A stretch of 64,000 bases of DNA from Planctomycetota bacterium (GCA_022600195.1 JAHZKX010000045.1:124001-188000), one strand, 5' to 3'. Positions 35,293-43,821 are shown, counted from the first letter of the stretch. Made by a program: numbers and translations. Notes: generated from the letters alone by a model not told the origin.

Positions 35293-36279
35293 ATGGTCAC
35301 AAGAAATATTGGGAAAGCAATGGGAGTGCTGTGTCTGGCGATAGGAATTTCCCTGATTGGCGTTGGATGCTCAGGTGGCAGTAACGATGGTACTGGCTCT
35401 CAATCACAGGCGGGAAATGCTGGAGGCGGAACGCTTTCGGGTAAAGTGCAAATTGATGGATCGAGTACCGTTTATCCTATTAGTGAAGCGGTTGCTGAAG
35501 AGTTTCGTAAAGTGCAGCCGGACGTGCGTGTTACTGTGGGAGTACACGGAACAGGCGCCGGAATGAAAAAGTTCATCGCCGGAGAAATCGATATCTGTGA
35601 TGCTTCACGTGGCATGAAGGAAAAAGAGGCCGCTGCGTGTAAAGAAAAAGGGATTGAATTTATTGAACTGTCCGTTGCCTTTGATGGTTTAGCTGTGATT
35701 GTGAATCCTAAAAATACCTGGTGTGAATGTTTGACAGTTGGCCAGCTCAAGGAATTGTGGCGTCCTGAAAGTGGAGTGAAACAGTGGAAAGACCTGAATC
35801 CCAAATGGCCTGCCAAAGAGATCAAGTTGTATGGGCCTGGTACTGATTCTGGTACTTTTGATTACTTTACGAAAGTAATAGTCGGTGAAGAAAAAGCAAG
35901 TCGAGCGGACTACACCGCCAGCGAAGATGACAATGTTCTCGTAACGGGAGTCCAGTCAGATGAATATGCTCTCGGTTATTTTGGATACGCGTATTATGAA
36001 GAGAACAAAGACAAACTGAAATTATTGGGTGTTGACAGTGGTGCTGGTTGCAAAAAGCCAACTGTGGAAGCCGTCCGTGACAATTCTTATGCACCCCTTT
36101 CGCGTCCTTTGTTTATCTACGTACGAAAATCAGCCTTCGAGCGTCCAGAGGCAGTTGCCTTTGTGAAGTTTTATCTGGAAAACGCAGCTGAGCTTGCCTC
36201 AGATGTAGGTTATGTCCCGGTTTCAGATGAAGTCGTCAAAGCGAACCAGGATACCCTTAAGGGAGCATTGTCCAAGTGA
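35293..36279 (+). CDS. pstS: Phosphate ABC transporter substrate-binding lipoprotein
   Basis: Binds phosphate outside the inner membrane and passes it to PstCA. The 328-residue protein has a lipoprotein signal (LIGVGC lipobox), then a Gly/Ser-rich linker and the PstS domain: IQIDGSSTVYPISEAVAEEF, HGTGAGMKKFIAGEIDICDASRG, and 'YGPGTDSGTFDYF', all phosphate-contact regions. The ATG at 35293 has GGGAGAG before it; the longer frame from 35188 lacks a credible N terminus. Its stop overlaps the GTG of pstC by 4 bases (GTGA), showing translational coupling. Candidate Pho boxes lie upstream. Confidence 0.95.
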   Translation: MVTRNIGKAMGVLCLAIGISLIGVGCSGGSNDGTGSQSQAGNAGGGTLSGKVQIDGSSTVYPISEAVAEEFRKVQPDVRVTVGVHGTGAGMKKFIAGEIDICDASRGMKEKEAAACKEKGIEFIELSVAFDGLAVIVNPKNTWCECLTVGQLKELWRPESGVKQWKDLNPKWPAKEIKLYGPGTDSGTFDYFTKVIVGEEKASRADYTASEDDNVLVTGVQSDEYALGYFGYAYYEENKDKLKLLGVDSGAGCKKPTVEAVRDNSYAPLSRPLFIYVRKSAFERPEAVAFVKFYLENAAELASDVGYVPVSDEVVKANQDTLKGALSK

Positions 36280-37271
36280 CAGAAGAAGTTTCCGGTAAAG
36301 AACAATCGGTTGAGATGGAACTCGGCGAGGCAGCGGTTATCAAGCTACCTCGCCGTACGTCTTTAGTAAGAGCGGATGGCCTGCTGGTTCGCCTACGTCC
36401 TTTCTACGAAGGTGTCATTCATTTCACTTTGTTCATCTGTGCCAGTATTTCTGTGCTGGTCACTGTCGGAATCGTTGTTATTCTGTTGTATGAATCCGTT
36501 CAATTTTTCTTTGACGTTTCGATCATCGAGTTTCTGACGGGTACGAGGTGGACTCCGTTATTGAAGCCACAGCATTTTGGGATTTTACCTTTGATGTGTG
36601 GAACGATGTTGGTTGCCGGCGGTTCTGCGATTGTTGCGGTTCCTATTGGACTGGGAACCGCCATCTATCTGAGTGAATATGCGTCTCCGCGATTCCGGGA
36701 TATCGTCAAGCCGTTTCTGGAAATTTTGGCTGGCATACCTTCCGTTGTTTATGGATATCTGGCCATTGTTACTGTATCCCCAATCATCCGTTATTTATTT
36801 CCCAGTGCCGGAGTGTTTAATGCTGCCAGTGCCTGTATCGTCGTGGGAATCATGATTCTGCCGATGATCATTTCGTTAAGTGAAGATATTTTACAGTCGG
36901 TTCCACTTTCTCTGCGCGGAGCCGCTTTTGCGTTAGGCGCCAACAAATTCGAAGTGACGGTGCGAGTAGTCGTGCCGGCAGCTTTATCGGGAATTATTGC
37001 CAGTTTTCTATTGGCGATTTCCAGAGCCATAGGAGAGACGATGGCAGTCACTCTGGCAGCCGGTGCCACACCCAAGCTAACTTTGAATCCTCTGGAAAGC
37101 ATTCAAACCATGACAGCCTACATTGTGCAGGTCAGTCAGGGTGATACACCGACGGGTACGGTCGAGTACCGTACTATTTTTGCGGTGGGTTTAATGTTGT
37201 TCATTACAACGATGGTAATGAACGTGATCGCGCAATACATTCTCTCTCGAGTGGGAGAACAATACGAATGA
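36276..37271 (+). CDS. pstC: Phosphate ABC transporter permease PstC
   Basis: Inner-membrane permease of 331 residues. A polar N-terminal extension of about 45 residues precedes six predicted transmembrane segments. The family signature region is seen: LSEYASPRFRD, LEILAGIPSVVYGY, and the EAA-type loop ALGANKFEVTVRVVVPAALSGI with 'AISRAIGETMAV'. It starts with GTG at 36276, overlapping the pstS stop, and its own stop overlaps pstA by 4 bases. Confidence 0.95.
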   Translation: MTEEVSGKEQSVEMELGEAAVIKLPRRTSLVRADGLLVRLRPFYEGVIHFTLFICASISVLVTVGIVVILLYESVQFFFDVSIIEFLTGTRWTPLLKPQHFGILPLMCGTMLVAGGSAIVAVPIGLGTAIYLSEYASPRFRDIVKPFLEILAGIPSVVYGYLAIVTVSPIIRYLFPSAGVFNAASACIVVGIMILPMIISLSEDILQSVPLSLRGAAFALGANKFEVTVRVVVPAALSGIIASFLLAISRAIGETMAVTLAAGATPKLTLNPLESIQTMTAYIVQVSQGDTPTGTVEYRTIFAVGLMLFITTMVMNVIAQYILSRVGEQYE

Positions 37272-38146
37272 GTGCAAAGCTCGATATCTATACAGCAAAA
37301 CGACGTGGGCGGATTACGAACTTTTTATTCACATCGGTTTGTTTTCTGGCGACGATTACGTGTGTGATTGTGCTGTTCGTTTTGATGTGGAATATCATTC
37401 TGCAGGGAAAAAGCTGGCTGAGCTGGGATTTTGTGGATTCATTTCCCTCTCGTTTTCCACACAAGGCGGGGATCAAGTCTGCTTTATATGGAAGCATTTG
37501 GTTGATTGGTCTGACGGCTTTGTTTTCTGTTACGCTGGGAGTTGGCGCTGCCGTTTATCTGGAAGAATATGCTCCTAAAAGCAGATGGCGCAAATTGATT
37601 CAATTAAATATTTCCAATCTGGCTGGTGTGCCTTCCATTGTTTATGGAATTCTGGGCCTGGCTTTATTTGTGCGTGCATTAGCCCTGGAGCGGAGCGTTC
37701 TTTCAGGGGCTCTGACACTGACTCTGGTTGTACTTCCGATTATTATTCTTGCTAGCCAGGAGGCACTGAGGTCGGTACCCGATTCAATTCGTCGTTCGGC
37801 ATACGCTTTGGGGGCCACCCGTTGGCAAACGGTTTGGTACCAGGTCTTGCCGGCATCTCTCCCTGGAATTATGACGGGTGTGATTTTAGCACTTTCTCGA
37901 GCATTGGGAGAAGCAGCTCCTTTAATTGTTGTGGGAGCAATGGCTTATGTGCCTTTTGTGCCAGAAAGTCTCTCAGATGAGTTCACGTCATTGCCAATAC
38001 AGATTTTCAACTGGACATCACGGCCCCAAGAGGATTTCCATCACCTGGCTGCTGCTGGTATCCTGGTCCTCCTGGTGGTATTAGTCAGCATGAATGCGAT
38101 CGCGATCTTTGTACGTCATAAATATGGAAAAAAGATCCGCTGGTAA
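37268..38146 (+). CDS. pstA: Phosphate ABC transporter permease PstA
   Basis: Second permease subunit, 292 residues with six predicted transmembrane segments. Signature parts: YLEEYAPKSRWRKLI, NLAGVPSIVYGILGLALF, 'ALRSVPDSIRRSAYALGATRWQTV' and 'ALSRALGEAAPLIVVG'. Its ATG overlaps the end of pstC (ATGA). A 98-base gap separates it from pstB. Confidence 0.95.
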   Translation: MSAKLDIYTAKRRGRITNFLFTSVCFLATITCVIVLFVLMWNIILQGKSWLSWDFVDSFPSRFPHKAGIKSALYGSIWLIGLTALFSVTLGVGAAVYLEEYAPKSRWRKLIQLNISNLAGVPSIVYGILGLALFVRALALERSVLSGALTLTLVVLPIIILASQEALRSVPDSIRRSAYALGATRWQTVWYQVLPASLPGIMTGVILALSRALGEAAPLIVVGAMAYVPFVPESLSDEFTSLPIQIFNWTSRPQEDFHHLAAAGILVLLVVLVSMNAIAIFVRHKYGKKIRW

Positions 38147-38244
38147 TGCCGGGAGTTTGGGATTGAAATGATAAATCAGAAAAATGAGTGACACATAAAT
38201 AATAAAAAGTATCTATAATTTCACTTAGCAAGGATTCTCAATCC

Positions 38245-39135
38245 ATGGCTTCTACACCCTTGGTAAAAAAAATGATACAACCTTCCGATAAGGCGACTTC
38301 TGACTTTTCAAAAGCCCCCATCGTCCGACCATCGATTCCATCAGGCAAGCGAATGCGGACAGCGGATGAATTGGCACAGGCTACTGAAAAAATCAGTGTG
38401 CGAGATATGTCATTTTATTATTCAGAGAACCGCGCCTTAACTGATATTTCACTTTCGATACCTGAATGTTGTGTAACGGCTTTTATTGGTCCTTCCGGTT
38501 GTGGTAAGTCGACATTTTTGCGGTGCTTTAATCGTATGAACGATATGATTGAAGGAACGCGGGTTGAGGGAGAGATCTTGCTGGAAGGTCAGGAAATCTA
38601 TTCTTCCCGGACGGATATCGTCACGTTGCGAAAGCGAATTGGCATGGTGTTTCAGAAATCAACACCATTTCCGAAATCAATTTTTGATAATGTTTCTTTC
38701 GGTCCTAAAATAGCTGGTATCCGTAAGAAAAAAGATTTATACGAAATTGTGGAACGTTCGTTGCAACGATCTGCACTTTGGGATGAGGTGAAAGATCGAT
38801 TAAATGAATCAGCTTTGAATTTATCGGGTGGACAGCAGCAACGGTTGTGTATTGCCCGTGCCTTAGCGAATGACCCCGATATTTTACTGATGGACGAACC
38901 TGCATCTGCGTTGGACCCTGCATCCACGGCAAGAATTGAAGATTTGATTTTCGAACTCAAAGAACAGTATACGATCGTGATTGTGACGCATAATATGCAA
39001 CAGGCAGCACGGGTTTCTGATCAGGCTGCCTTTTTCTATCAGGGATTAGTAGTAGAATCCGGGGCTACGGAGGCGCTTTTCACGAATCCTCAAAAACAGC
39101 AAACCGAAGATTACATTACTGGCAGATTTGGATAA
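38245..39135 (+). CDS. pstB: Phosphate ABC transporter ATP-binding protein
   Basis: Drives phosphate import by ATP hydrolysis. Seen are Walker [10 protein letters not shown], the PstB-specific 'LRCFNRMND', Q-loop [16 protein letters not shown], signature [16 protein letters not shown] and Walker [14 protein letters not shown], with the switch His in VIVTHNM. At 296 residues it is about 40 longer than the common 250-260, because of a polar N-terminal extension (about 1-48). AAGGA precedes the ATG; a TATAAT at 38214-38219 in the 98-base gap may allow separate expression. phoU follows at once. Confidence 0.96.
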   Translation: MASTPLVKKMIQPSDKATSDFSKAPIVRPSIPSGKRMRTADELAQATEKISVRDMSFYYSENRALTDISLSIPECCVTAFIGPSGCGKSTFLRCFNRMNDMIEGTRVEGEILLEGQEIYSSRTDIVTLRKRIGMVFQKSTPFPKSIFDNVSFGPKIAGIRKKKDLYEIVERSLQRSALWDEVKDRLNESALNLSGGQQQRLCIARALANDPDILLMDEPASALDPASTARIEDLIFELKEQYTIVIVTHNMQQAARVSDQAAFFYQGLVVESGATEALFTNPQKQQTEDYITGRFG

Positions 39136-39139
39136 GCCA

Positions 39140-39811
39140 ATGACAAAACATTTGCAGCGCGATATGGAATCGCTTGAACGAGAACTGATTACTCAATCTT
39201 CTCTCGTAGAAGAGATGATTTCCAAGGCGAGTCGTGCGCTCTACGAAGTTCAAGTTGATCTGGCTAACGAAGTCATTGAAAAAGAACGCGCGATCAACGA
39301 GAGTGAAGTCAAAATCGAAGAGGACTGCTTGAAAATTCTGGCGCTGCATCAACCTGTGGCCGTCGATTTACGTGAAACAGCAACGGTGTTAAAGATCAAC
39401 AATGACCTGGAGCGCATCGCTGATCTCGCTGTTAATATTGCAGAACGGACGATTGGACTGTCGCATTATCCAGACTTTCGCATTCCTGCCTCGTTGGAAC
39501 CAATGACGAAGGTCACAGTTTCGATGCTTCGCGATGCGATTGATGCTTTTATTGATTTTGATACTGAAAAAGCGCGGGATGTTTGTAAGAGAGATGATGT
39601 TGTTGATGAGTATAATCGGGAAATCATCAATGAAATTTATCTATTGATGCAAACCGATTCAGAACTGATTAAACCAGCATTACATTTTTTTTCTTCAGCG
39701 CGCCATATCGAGCGAATTGCCGACCATACTACTAATATTGCTGAAGATGTGATTTATTTGACGGAAGGCGAAATTGTTCGTCATCGTCATAAGGAAATAT
39801 TTTCTAACTGA
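39140..39811 (+). CDS. phoU: Phosphate signalling protein PhoU
   Basis: Negative regulator of the Pho response that links PstSCAB with the histidine kinase. The 223-residue protein is two PhoU three-helix repeats with the metal-binding type motifs 'DLANEVIEKERAINESEVKIEE' split across the first, 'INNDLERIADLAVNIAE' and 'HIERIADHTTNIAEDVIYL' in the second. The ATG at 39140 is preferred to a TTG at 39128 that would overlap pstB. A PhoB-like gene follows 31 bases later. Confidence 0.95.
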   Translation: MTKHLQRDMESLERELITQSSLVEEMISKASRALYEVQVDLANEVIEKERAINESEVKIEEDCLKILALHQPVAVDLRETATVLKINNDLERIADLAVNIAERTIGLSHYPDFRIPASLEPMTKVTVSMLRDAIDAFIDFDTEKARDVCKRDDVVDEYNREIINEIYLLMQTDSELIKPALHFFSSARHIERIADHTTNIAEDVIYLTEGEIVRHRHKEIFSN

Positions 39812-39842
39812 CTTGTTTTTATATAAGTGATCTAAGAAAAAA

Positions 39843-40556
39843 ATGTCAAAGAAACGTATTCTCGTCATTGAAGATGATCGTAGTCTCTCCGAAGTTCTCG
39901 CCTATAATCTGCGACAGGAAAAATATGATGCTGTCGTTGCCCTGGATGGGATGGATGGATTAAGGCAGGCACAACTCAAAGCACCAGACTTGATTATTCT
40001 GGATTTGATGCTTCCGCAAATGGATGGACTGGAAGTCTGTCGCAGACTACGTTCCGATCCTGTGACCAGCAATATACTGATTCTCATGCTGACTGCCAAA
40101 TCAGAGGAGACAGATCAGGTTGTCGGTTTTACACTCGGAGCAGATGATTATGTCACCAAGCCTTTCAGTGTAAAAATCTTGCTGGAGCGAATCAAAGCCT
40201 TGCTCCGACGTCGTGAAAGCAGTGGGGAATCAACGGAAACGATTGTGAGCCAGGGAGTGATGATTGATCGTCGTCGTCATCGAGTCATGATTGATGATGT
40301 GCCTATTTCACTGACACGGAGTGAATTTGAATTACTCGAAGCCCTGGTCAGACAACCGGGTCGTGTTTTTTCGCGAGCCGAGTTGATTGATGCCGCTTTG
40401 GGTGATGATGCATTGGTTCTGGAACGAACGATTGATGTTCATATACGGGCATTGCGTCAGAAGCTGGATCAGCATTCCCAGCTGATTGAAACTGTGCGGG
40501 GAGTGGGATATCGGTTTCGGGATCCGGATACTGCTTTTAAAAAGCAGACAACATGA
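39843..40556 (+). CDS. phoB: PhoB-like response regulator
   Basis: Response regulator of 237 residues: a receiver domain with acidic pocket E10-D11-D12, phospho-acceptor D54 (LILDLMLPQMDG) and the conserved Lys in YVTKPFS, then an OmpR/PhoB winged-helix domain (about 133-230; LTRSEFELLEALVRQPGRVFSRAELI and the recognition region ERTIDVHIRALRQKL). It closes the pst-phoU cluster and should bind the pstS upstream motif. The assigned name rests on this context. Its kinase is at the other end of the cluster. Confidence 0.93.
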   Translation: MSKKRILVIEDDRSLSEVLAYNLRQEKYDAVVALDGMDGLRQAQLKAPDLIILDLMLPQMDGLEVCRRLRSDPVTSNILILMLTAKSEETDQVVGFTLGADDYVTKPFSVKILLERIKALLRRRESSGESTETIVSQGVMIDRRRHRVMIDDVPISLTRSEFELLEALVRQPGRVFSRAELIDAALGDDALVLERTIDVHIRALRQKLDQHSQLIETVRGVGYRFRDPDTAFKKQTT

Positions 40557-40723
40557 GCGCTGCTTACAGCGTTTGATACTTGTGAGTATCATTCCTGCTT
40601 CACAGGGGGATTTTGGTCTCTCAAGCATCAGATGAACTGTTTATGTTACAAACACGTGTTTGTATGTGCGCTTTATTGGCCGGTAAACTCCTCCAAAGCC
40701 GGTTTTTTCTTTTTTCAAAGTAG

Positions 40724-40752
40724 TTGACCTGCATTGGGAAGACCGATATAAT
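40724..40752 (+). promoter_or_regulatory. Sigma70 promoter of bfd
   Basis: TTGACC at 40724-40729 and TATAAT at 40747-40752 with a 17-base spacer: a near-perfect housekeeping promoter. Transcription should start near 40759. Confidence 0.8.
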
Positions 40753-40761
40753 TGGCGTTGT

Positions 40762-40776
40762 TGAGACTGAGTCTCA
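40762..40776 (+). promoter_or_regulatory. Fur-type 7-1-7 operator overlapping the bfd start of transcription
   Basis: TGAGACTGAGTCTCA is a perfect 7-1-7 inverted repeat, the geometry of Fur-family boxes (TGATAATnATTATCA in the classical form). It lies 10 bases after the -10 box, where a bound repressor would block initiation. The downstream gene is an iron-store release ferredoxin. Confidence 0.7.
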
Positions 40777-40873
40777 TAGTCTTTCAGTCATGGGATCAAC
40801 CCGGAAAAGGGGTTATCTCAAGTCCTGCCTACCAACCCTGCCGTAACCAAGATTTTAAACTCTGAAATAAAAC

Positions 40874-40904
40874 AGCGTCTGCCACATAAGATGCGACAGA
40901 CGCT
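40874..40904 (+). other. Hairpin in the bfd leader
   Basis: Perfect 8-bp stem AGCGTCTG / CAGACGCT with a 15-base loop, ending 15 bases before the bfd ATG; no T-run follows. It could affect translation or mRNA stability. Confidence 0.55.
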
Positions 40905-40919
40905 AGGATATGAAGTGAA

Positions 40920-41207
40920 ATGTCAATTGTTACACAGAGCAAATTCAGTCAATCCTCATCAGTTCAGATTAACGAATCTGTTCCGCGTCAGCGATTACTC
41001 TGTCATTGCCTGAGCGTATCTCATGAGGAAGTCCAGCAATGTATCTCTGATACAAGTGCGGAATCTGTTCATGAAGTGATGCGTGGTTGCGGCGCAGGAA
41101 AAGGCTGCACAGCCTGCCATTGTCGAATTAAAGACCTGTTGGCAGGGCTATGTGATGATTGTGGCGAATCAAAGCGGCGTTGTCTCTGTGCTGTTGCCGT
41201 CGGCTAA
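40920..41207 (+). CDS. bfd: Bacterioferritin-associated ferredoxin-like protein
   Basis: Small [2Fe-2S] protein of 95 residues that should help release iron from bacterioferritin. The BFD-type ligands are C28-x-C30 (LLCHCLSVSHEEV) and C63-xx-C66 (GCGAGKGCTACHCRIKDLL), with spacing as in the family. Two parts are extra: a polar N-terminal extension of about 24 residues and a Cys-rich tail with C78-xx-C81 and C88-x-C90. The gene has its own strong promoter with a Fur-type palindrome and a leader of about 160 bases. It converges on bfr with 9 bases between the stops. Confidence 0.88.
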   Translation: MSIVTQSKFSQSSSVQINESVPRQRLLCHCLSVSHEEVQQCISDTSAESVHEVMRGCGAGKGCTACHCRIKDLLAGLCDDCGESKRRCLCAVAVG

Positions 41208-41216
41208 GTTCTTAAT

Positions 41217-41687
41217 TTATTCCCGGATTTGCTCCGCGAGGTAGTTCTGAATTCCGACTTGCTTGATCAATTCCAGTTGTGATTCGCACCAGTCGACGCT
41301 TTCTTCAGACTCAACAACCATCTGATCCATCAATTCCCGGCTGCCAGCATCTTTTTCCTGATGGCAGAGTTCGATTGCTCCATTATAAGTGGCAACTCCC
41401 CTGGTTTCTAATTCCAGGCTGTTCTGGATTTGTTCTTCCACGGTTTGTCCGACTCGAATCACGTCATATCGGGCAATTTCCGGCACTCCGTCCAGGTAGA
41501 GAATCCTGTCGATGACTTGATCAGCGTGCTTCATTTCTTCAATCGATTCATCATAGAAGTGCTTGGCCAGCTTGTCGAAGCCCCAGTCTTTGCACATTTT
41601 TGATGAGATGAAATACAAATTGATTGCCGTCAGTTCGATGGTTAATCCACTGTTTAAGGCATCAATGATTTTCTGGCTACCCTTCAT
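41217..41687 (-). CDS. bfr: Bacterioferritin
   Basis: Iron-storage protein of 156 residues, the usual size, that should form a 24-subunit shell. Ungapped alignment from memory with E. coli Bfr shows conserved E18, Y25, E51, the haem ligand M52, H54 and E94. At the last ferroxidase ligands, E127 and H130, this protein has Ser and Ser (motif VVESEESVDWCE), with glutamates at 126, 128 and 129. The C terminus (LIKQVGIQNYLAEQIRE) is typical. It converges on bfd. The 225 bases upstream hold an imperfect hairpin but no clear Fur box. Confidence 0.93.
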   Translation of the reverse strand: MKGSQKIIDALNSGLTIELTAINLYFISSKMCKDWGFDKLAKHFYDESIEEMKHADQVIDRILYLDGVPEIARYDVIRVGQTVEEQIQNSLELETRGVATYNGAIELCHQEKDAGSRELMDQMVVESEESVDWCESQLELIKQVGIQNYLAEQIRE

Positions 41688-41912
41688 TGGTATTGCTTTC
41701 TTTCGTGTTTTCTTGAATTACTGTTGTTTGCAGGTTCGGGCAGGATTCATTTATTCTGCGAACCAGAGGATAGTATTTGTAAATGAGCGAAATAGTTCCA
41801 GACTCAAACTCATGAAAGTCCATCATTTCAGTGTATTGAAACAAAGTCTCTGTAAAGAGGGCCTGTTAGTGCTGGTTTTTCTGAAACAGATTCTCAATAC
41901 CAGTTGGTTTCT

Positions 41913-42752
41913 TTACGGTTTGAGTTTCATGAGCTCCACTTTTCGGAATTCGATGGGATGGCTTTCTGACTGGAGAGAAATCGTGCCTTCCTTCAGCATG
42001 ATCGGGGCTCCGTTTTCAATGAGCTTTTTGGCATCTTCATCTTTGTTGTCGAGTTGGGGCTTTGTGTAGGAGAGAACGGTCTCGCCATCAATGATATGTT
42101 TAATGATTTCATTTCCGCGGACTTCGACTTCCACTGTCACCCATTGGTCTCCATGGTAGGTTTTCGAACTGGAATCCGTACAGTGGGGTTTGAAAAGTTT
42201 ATCTTTCATGAAAACATGAGTTCCCGGCGTGCACAGGTTAGCGGTATGGCGTTTTCCCGAGCCTTTTCCTCCCAGTAATTGCACTTCAATCGACACGGGA
42301 AACCGTTGATCTTTCGACATGCTTTCAGGAGATTGGCCATGGACCATAATCCCACTGTTGCGAAATGCCCAGCCAGGGCCCCCCTTTGATTGCTCTCCCG
42401 TGAACCGATATTCCACACGGATGATATAATGCGAAAAGGAATCTTTATAAAAAAGATGACCAAACTTATCAGCGAACTCATCGTATTGGTCATAGCCAAC
42501 TTTCAGTAGACCATCTTCAACACGAAACGTCTGTCCGAAATTATCATTCGCATCATAGCCACGAATTTTTACCGTCCAGCCATCCAGGTTTTTTCCATTG
42601 AACAGCGGAATCCATTTCCCTTGTGACCTGGCTTCCTCTGCTAATACCGTGTCTGGCAAACAGAGGCTTAAAAACAAACATAAACAAAGTGTCAAAACAG
42701 ATACTGATTTCACAAAAGTGTTCCTTTTTATTCGAAGAATAATCTGAGTCAT
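41913..42752 (-). CDS. Secreted DUF1080 (3-keto-disaccharide hydrolase type) protein
   Basis: Exported protein of 279 residues with a signal peptide (SVSVLTLCLCLFLSLCLPDTVLA). The DUF1080 jelly-roll fold is recognised from WIPLFNGKNLDGWTVK, 'FRVEDGLLKVGYD', 'GWAFRNSGIMVHGQ' and 'HIIDGETVLSYTKPQLDN'. Members of this concanavalin-like family are abundant in planctomycetes; some bind or hydrolyse 3-keto-sugars. The ATG at 42752 has CGGAG 6 bases before it. It lies upstream of bfr in the same direction, with a 225-base gap, so cotranscription is uncertain. Confidence 0.9.
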   Translation of the reverse strand: MTQIILRIKRNTFVKSVSVLTLCLCLFLSLCLPDTVLAEEARSQGKWIPLFNGKNLDGWTVKIRGYDANDNFGQTFRVEDGLLKVGYDQYDEFADKFGHLFYKDSFSHYIIRVEYRFTGEQSKGGPGWAFRNSGIMVHGQSPESMSKDQRFPVSIEVQLLGGKGSGKRHTANLCTPGTHVFMKDKLFKPHCTDSSSKTYHGDQWVTVEVEVRGNEIIKHIIDGETVLSYTKPQLDNKDEDAKKLIENGAPIMLKEGTISLQSESHPIEFRKVELMKLKP

Positions 42753-42963
42753 ACATAACTCCGAAACGAACAACGTGAGCAATGTTGTTTCACAGAAAAT
42801 GAAAAAGCGATCCTTTTAGAGGAAAGAGGATTTATTATAATGCGAAGCACAGGGAATAGCACCGTTTTGTAAGTGAACTTTTTAAAATGCGAAGTCTGTG
42901 ATCAATCCGAGTGAACGAATTCCGAATCTGATTTTCGAGCGTAGTAATGTTCATTGATACAAT

Positions 42964-42995
42964 AAAAAACGCCCGTTTTGCGAACGGGCGTTTTC
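42964..42995. terminator. Intrinsic terminator of the small lipoprotein gene
   Basis: Stem AAACGCCCGTT / AACGGGCGTTT with a 5-base loop. On the minus strand it is followed by a T-run; on the plus strand also by T's, so it may act both ways. Confidence 0.88.
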
Positions 42996-43032
42996 ATTTT
43001 CCTGTATGTCACCAGAAAACTGGCGGCGGTAA

Positions 43033-43284
43033 TTAGCTGCCAGATTTTTCTTTTTTAGGCTCTTCTCCGCCTTCCTTTTTGGGTTCTTCTCCACCTTCTG
43101 GTACTTCTGCACCAGCGCCACCGGTTGTAGAACCTGCTTCTGCGGGCTGCTCTCCTTCGGGGATAAGAGATTCTGCTGGTTTGTTTGCGGAGTTAGATGC
43201 AGGGCTACCACAACCGACTGCCCAGGCTGAGATACTGATACTAGTAAGCACGACGCAAAGTCGGCCTAATTTTGTCAAAGACAT
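43033..43284 (-). CDS. Small Glu/Pro/Gly-rich lipoprotein
   Basis: Lipoprotein of 83 residues with a signal ending in the lipobox AVGC, followed by a low-complexity mature part with Ser/Asn/Ala, then Gly/Glu/Pro and two copies of GGEEPKKE. AAGGA lies 8-9 bases before the ATG. No domain is recognised; short lipoproteins of this kind are common in planctomycetes. The gene is a single transcript ending at a strong hairpin terminator. Confidence 0.8.
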   Translation of the reverse strand: MSLTKLGRLCVVLTSISISAWAVGCGSPASNSANKPAESLIPEGEQPAEAGSTTGGAGAEVPEGGEEPKKEGGEEPKKEKSGS

Positions 43285-43800
43285 TGTATTGTCCTTTCCG
43301 AATCCTTAGTTCATGAAAATAAGTTGAGTTTTTCCTGTCTTGCACAGGCATAAGTCTAGAAGCATTAAAAAATGAGTCCCCTCAGATTTCAAGCGTTGTT
43401 AACTATATAAAGTCAGAATTCAGTTTGAAATCGGTGAATGGAACAGATATATCTGATTTGGGGCGTGATTTCTCTCTTTTTGTTATGACAGTCAAAGAGA
43501 ATAAGTAGACTAAGATGATTTCTAGTGGCTCTACCGAAGGAGGTTGAGGGGTGCCAAAAAGTAGCTTCTAGATCAAGTATAAATTTCAAAAAACAAGGAA
43601 TTTGACGAATAATGCCCGGAAATGGGCTTTTTCGAATTCTCAAAATTTTATGAGAAACTTTGATATAACAGTTTGCTAATTCGATTCGGGTTTGTCACAC
43701 TAAATTTCAGATTGAGGGAATGAAGGTTCCTTAAAACCTTGTTAGGGCTGTGGTCTGATTCTCTCTTTCTCATAAAATTATTTCATTATTATTGCGTTAT

Positions 43801-43821
43801 AATACGCTTTGCGTATTTTTT
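43801..43821 (+). terminator. Terminator-like hairpin upstream of the cold-shock gene
   Basis: 7-bp stem AATACGC / GCGTATT, 3-base loop and TTTTTT. No gene ends before it on this strand, so it may be an attenuator or the end of an unseen transcript. GCGT immediately upstream could pair with the left arm instead, giving an alternative fold. Confidence 0.4.

Noticed and set aside
40677..40715. GGCCGG...GCCGG followed by a T-rich tract after the PhoB-like gene, considered as a terminator
   Set aside because: The two GCCGG stretches are direct, not inverted, repeats apart from the CCGG core, so no stable hairpin forms directly before the T-run.
43413..43643. 76-residue minus-strand frame before the cold-shock gene
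   Set aside because: AT-rich intergenic DNA, no ribosome binding site, no domain.
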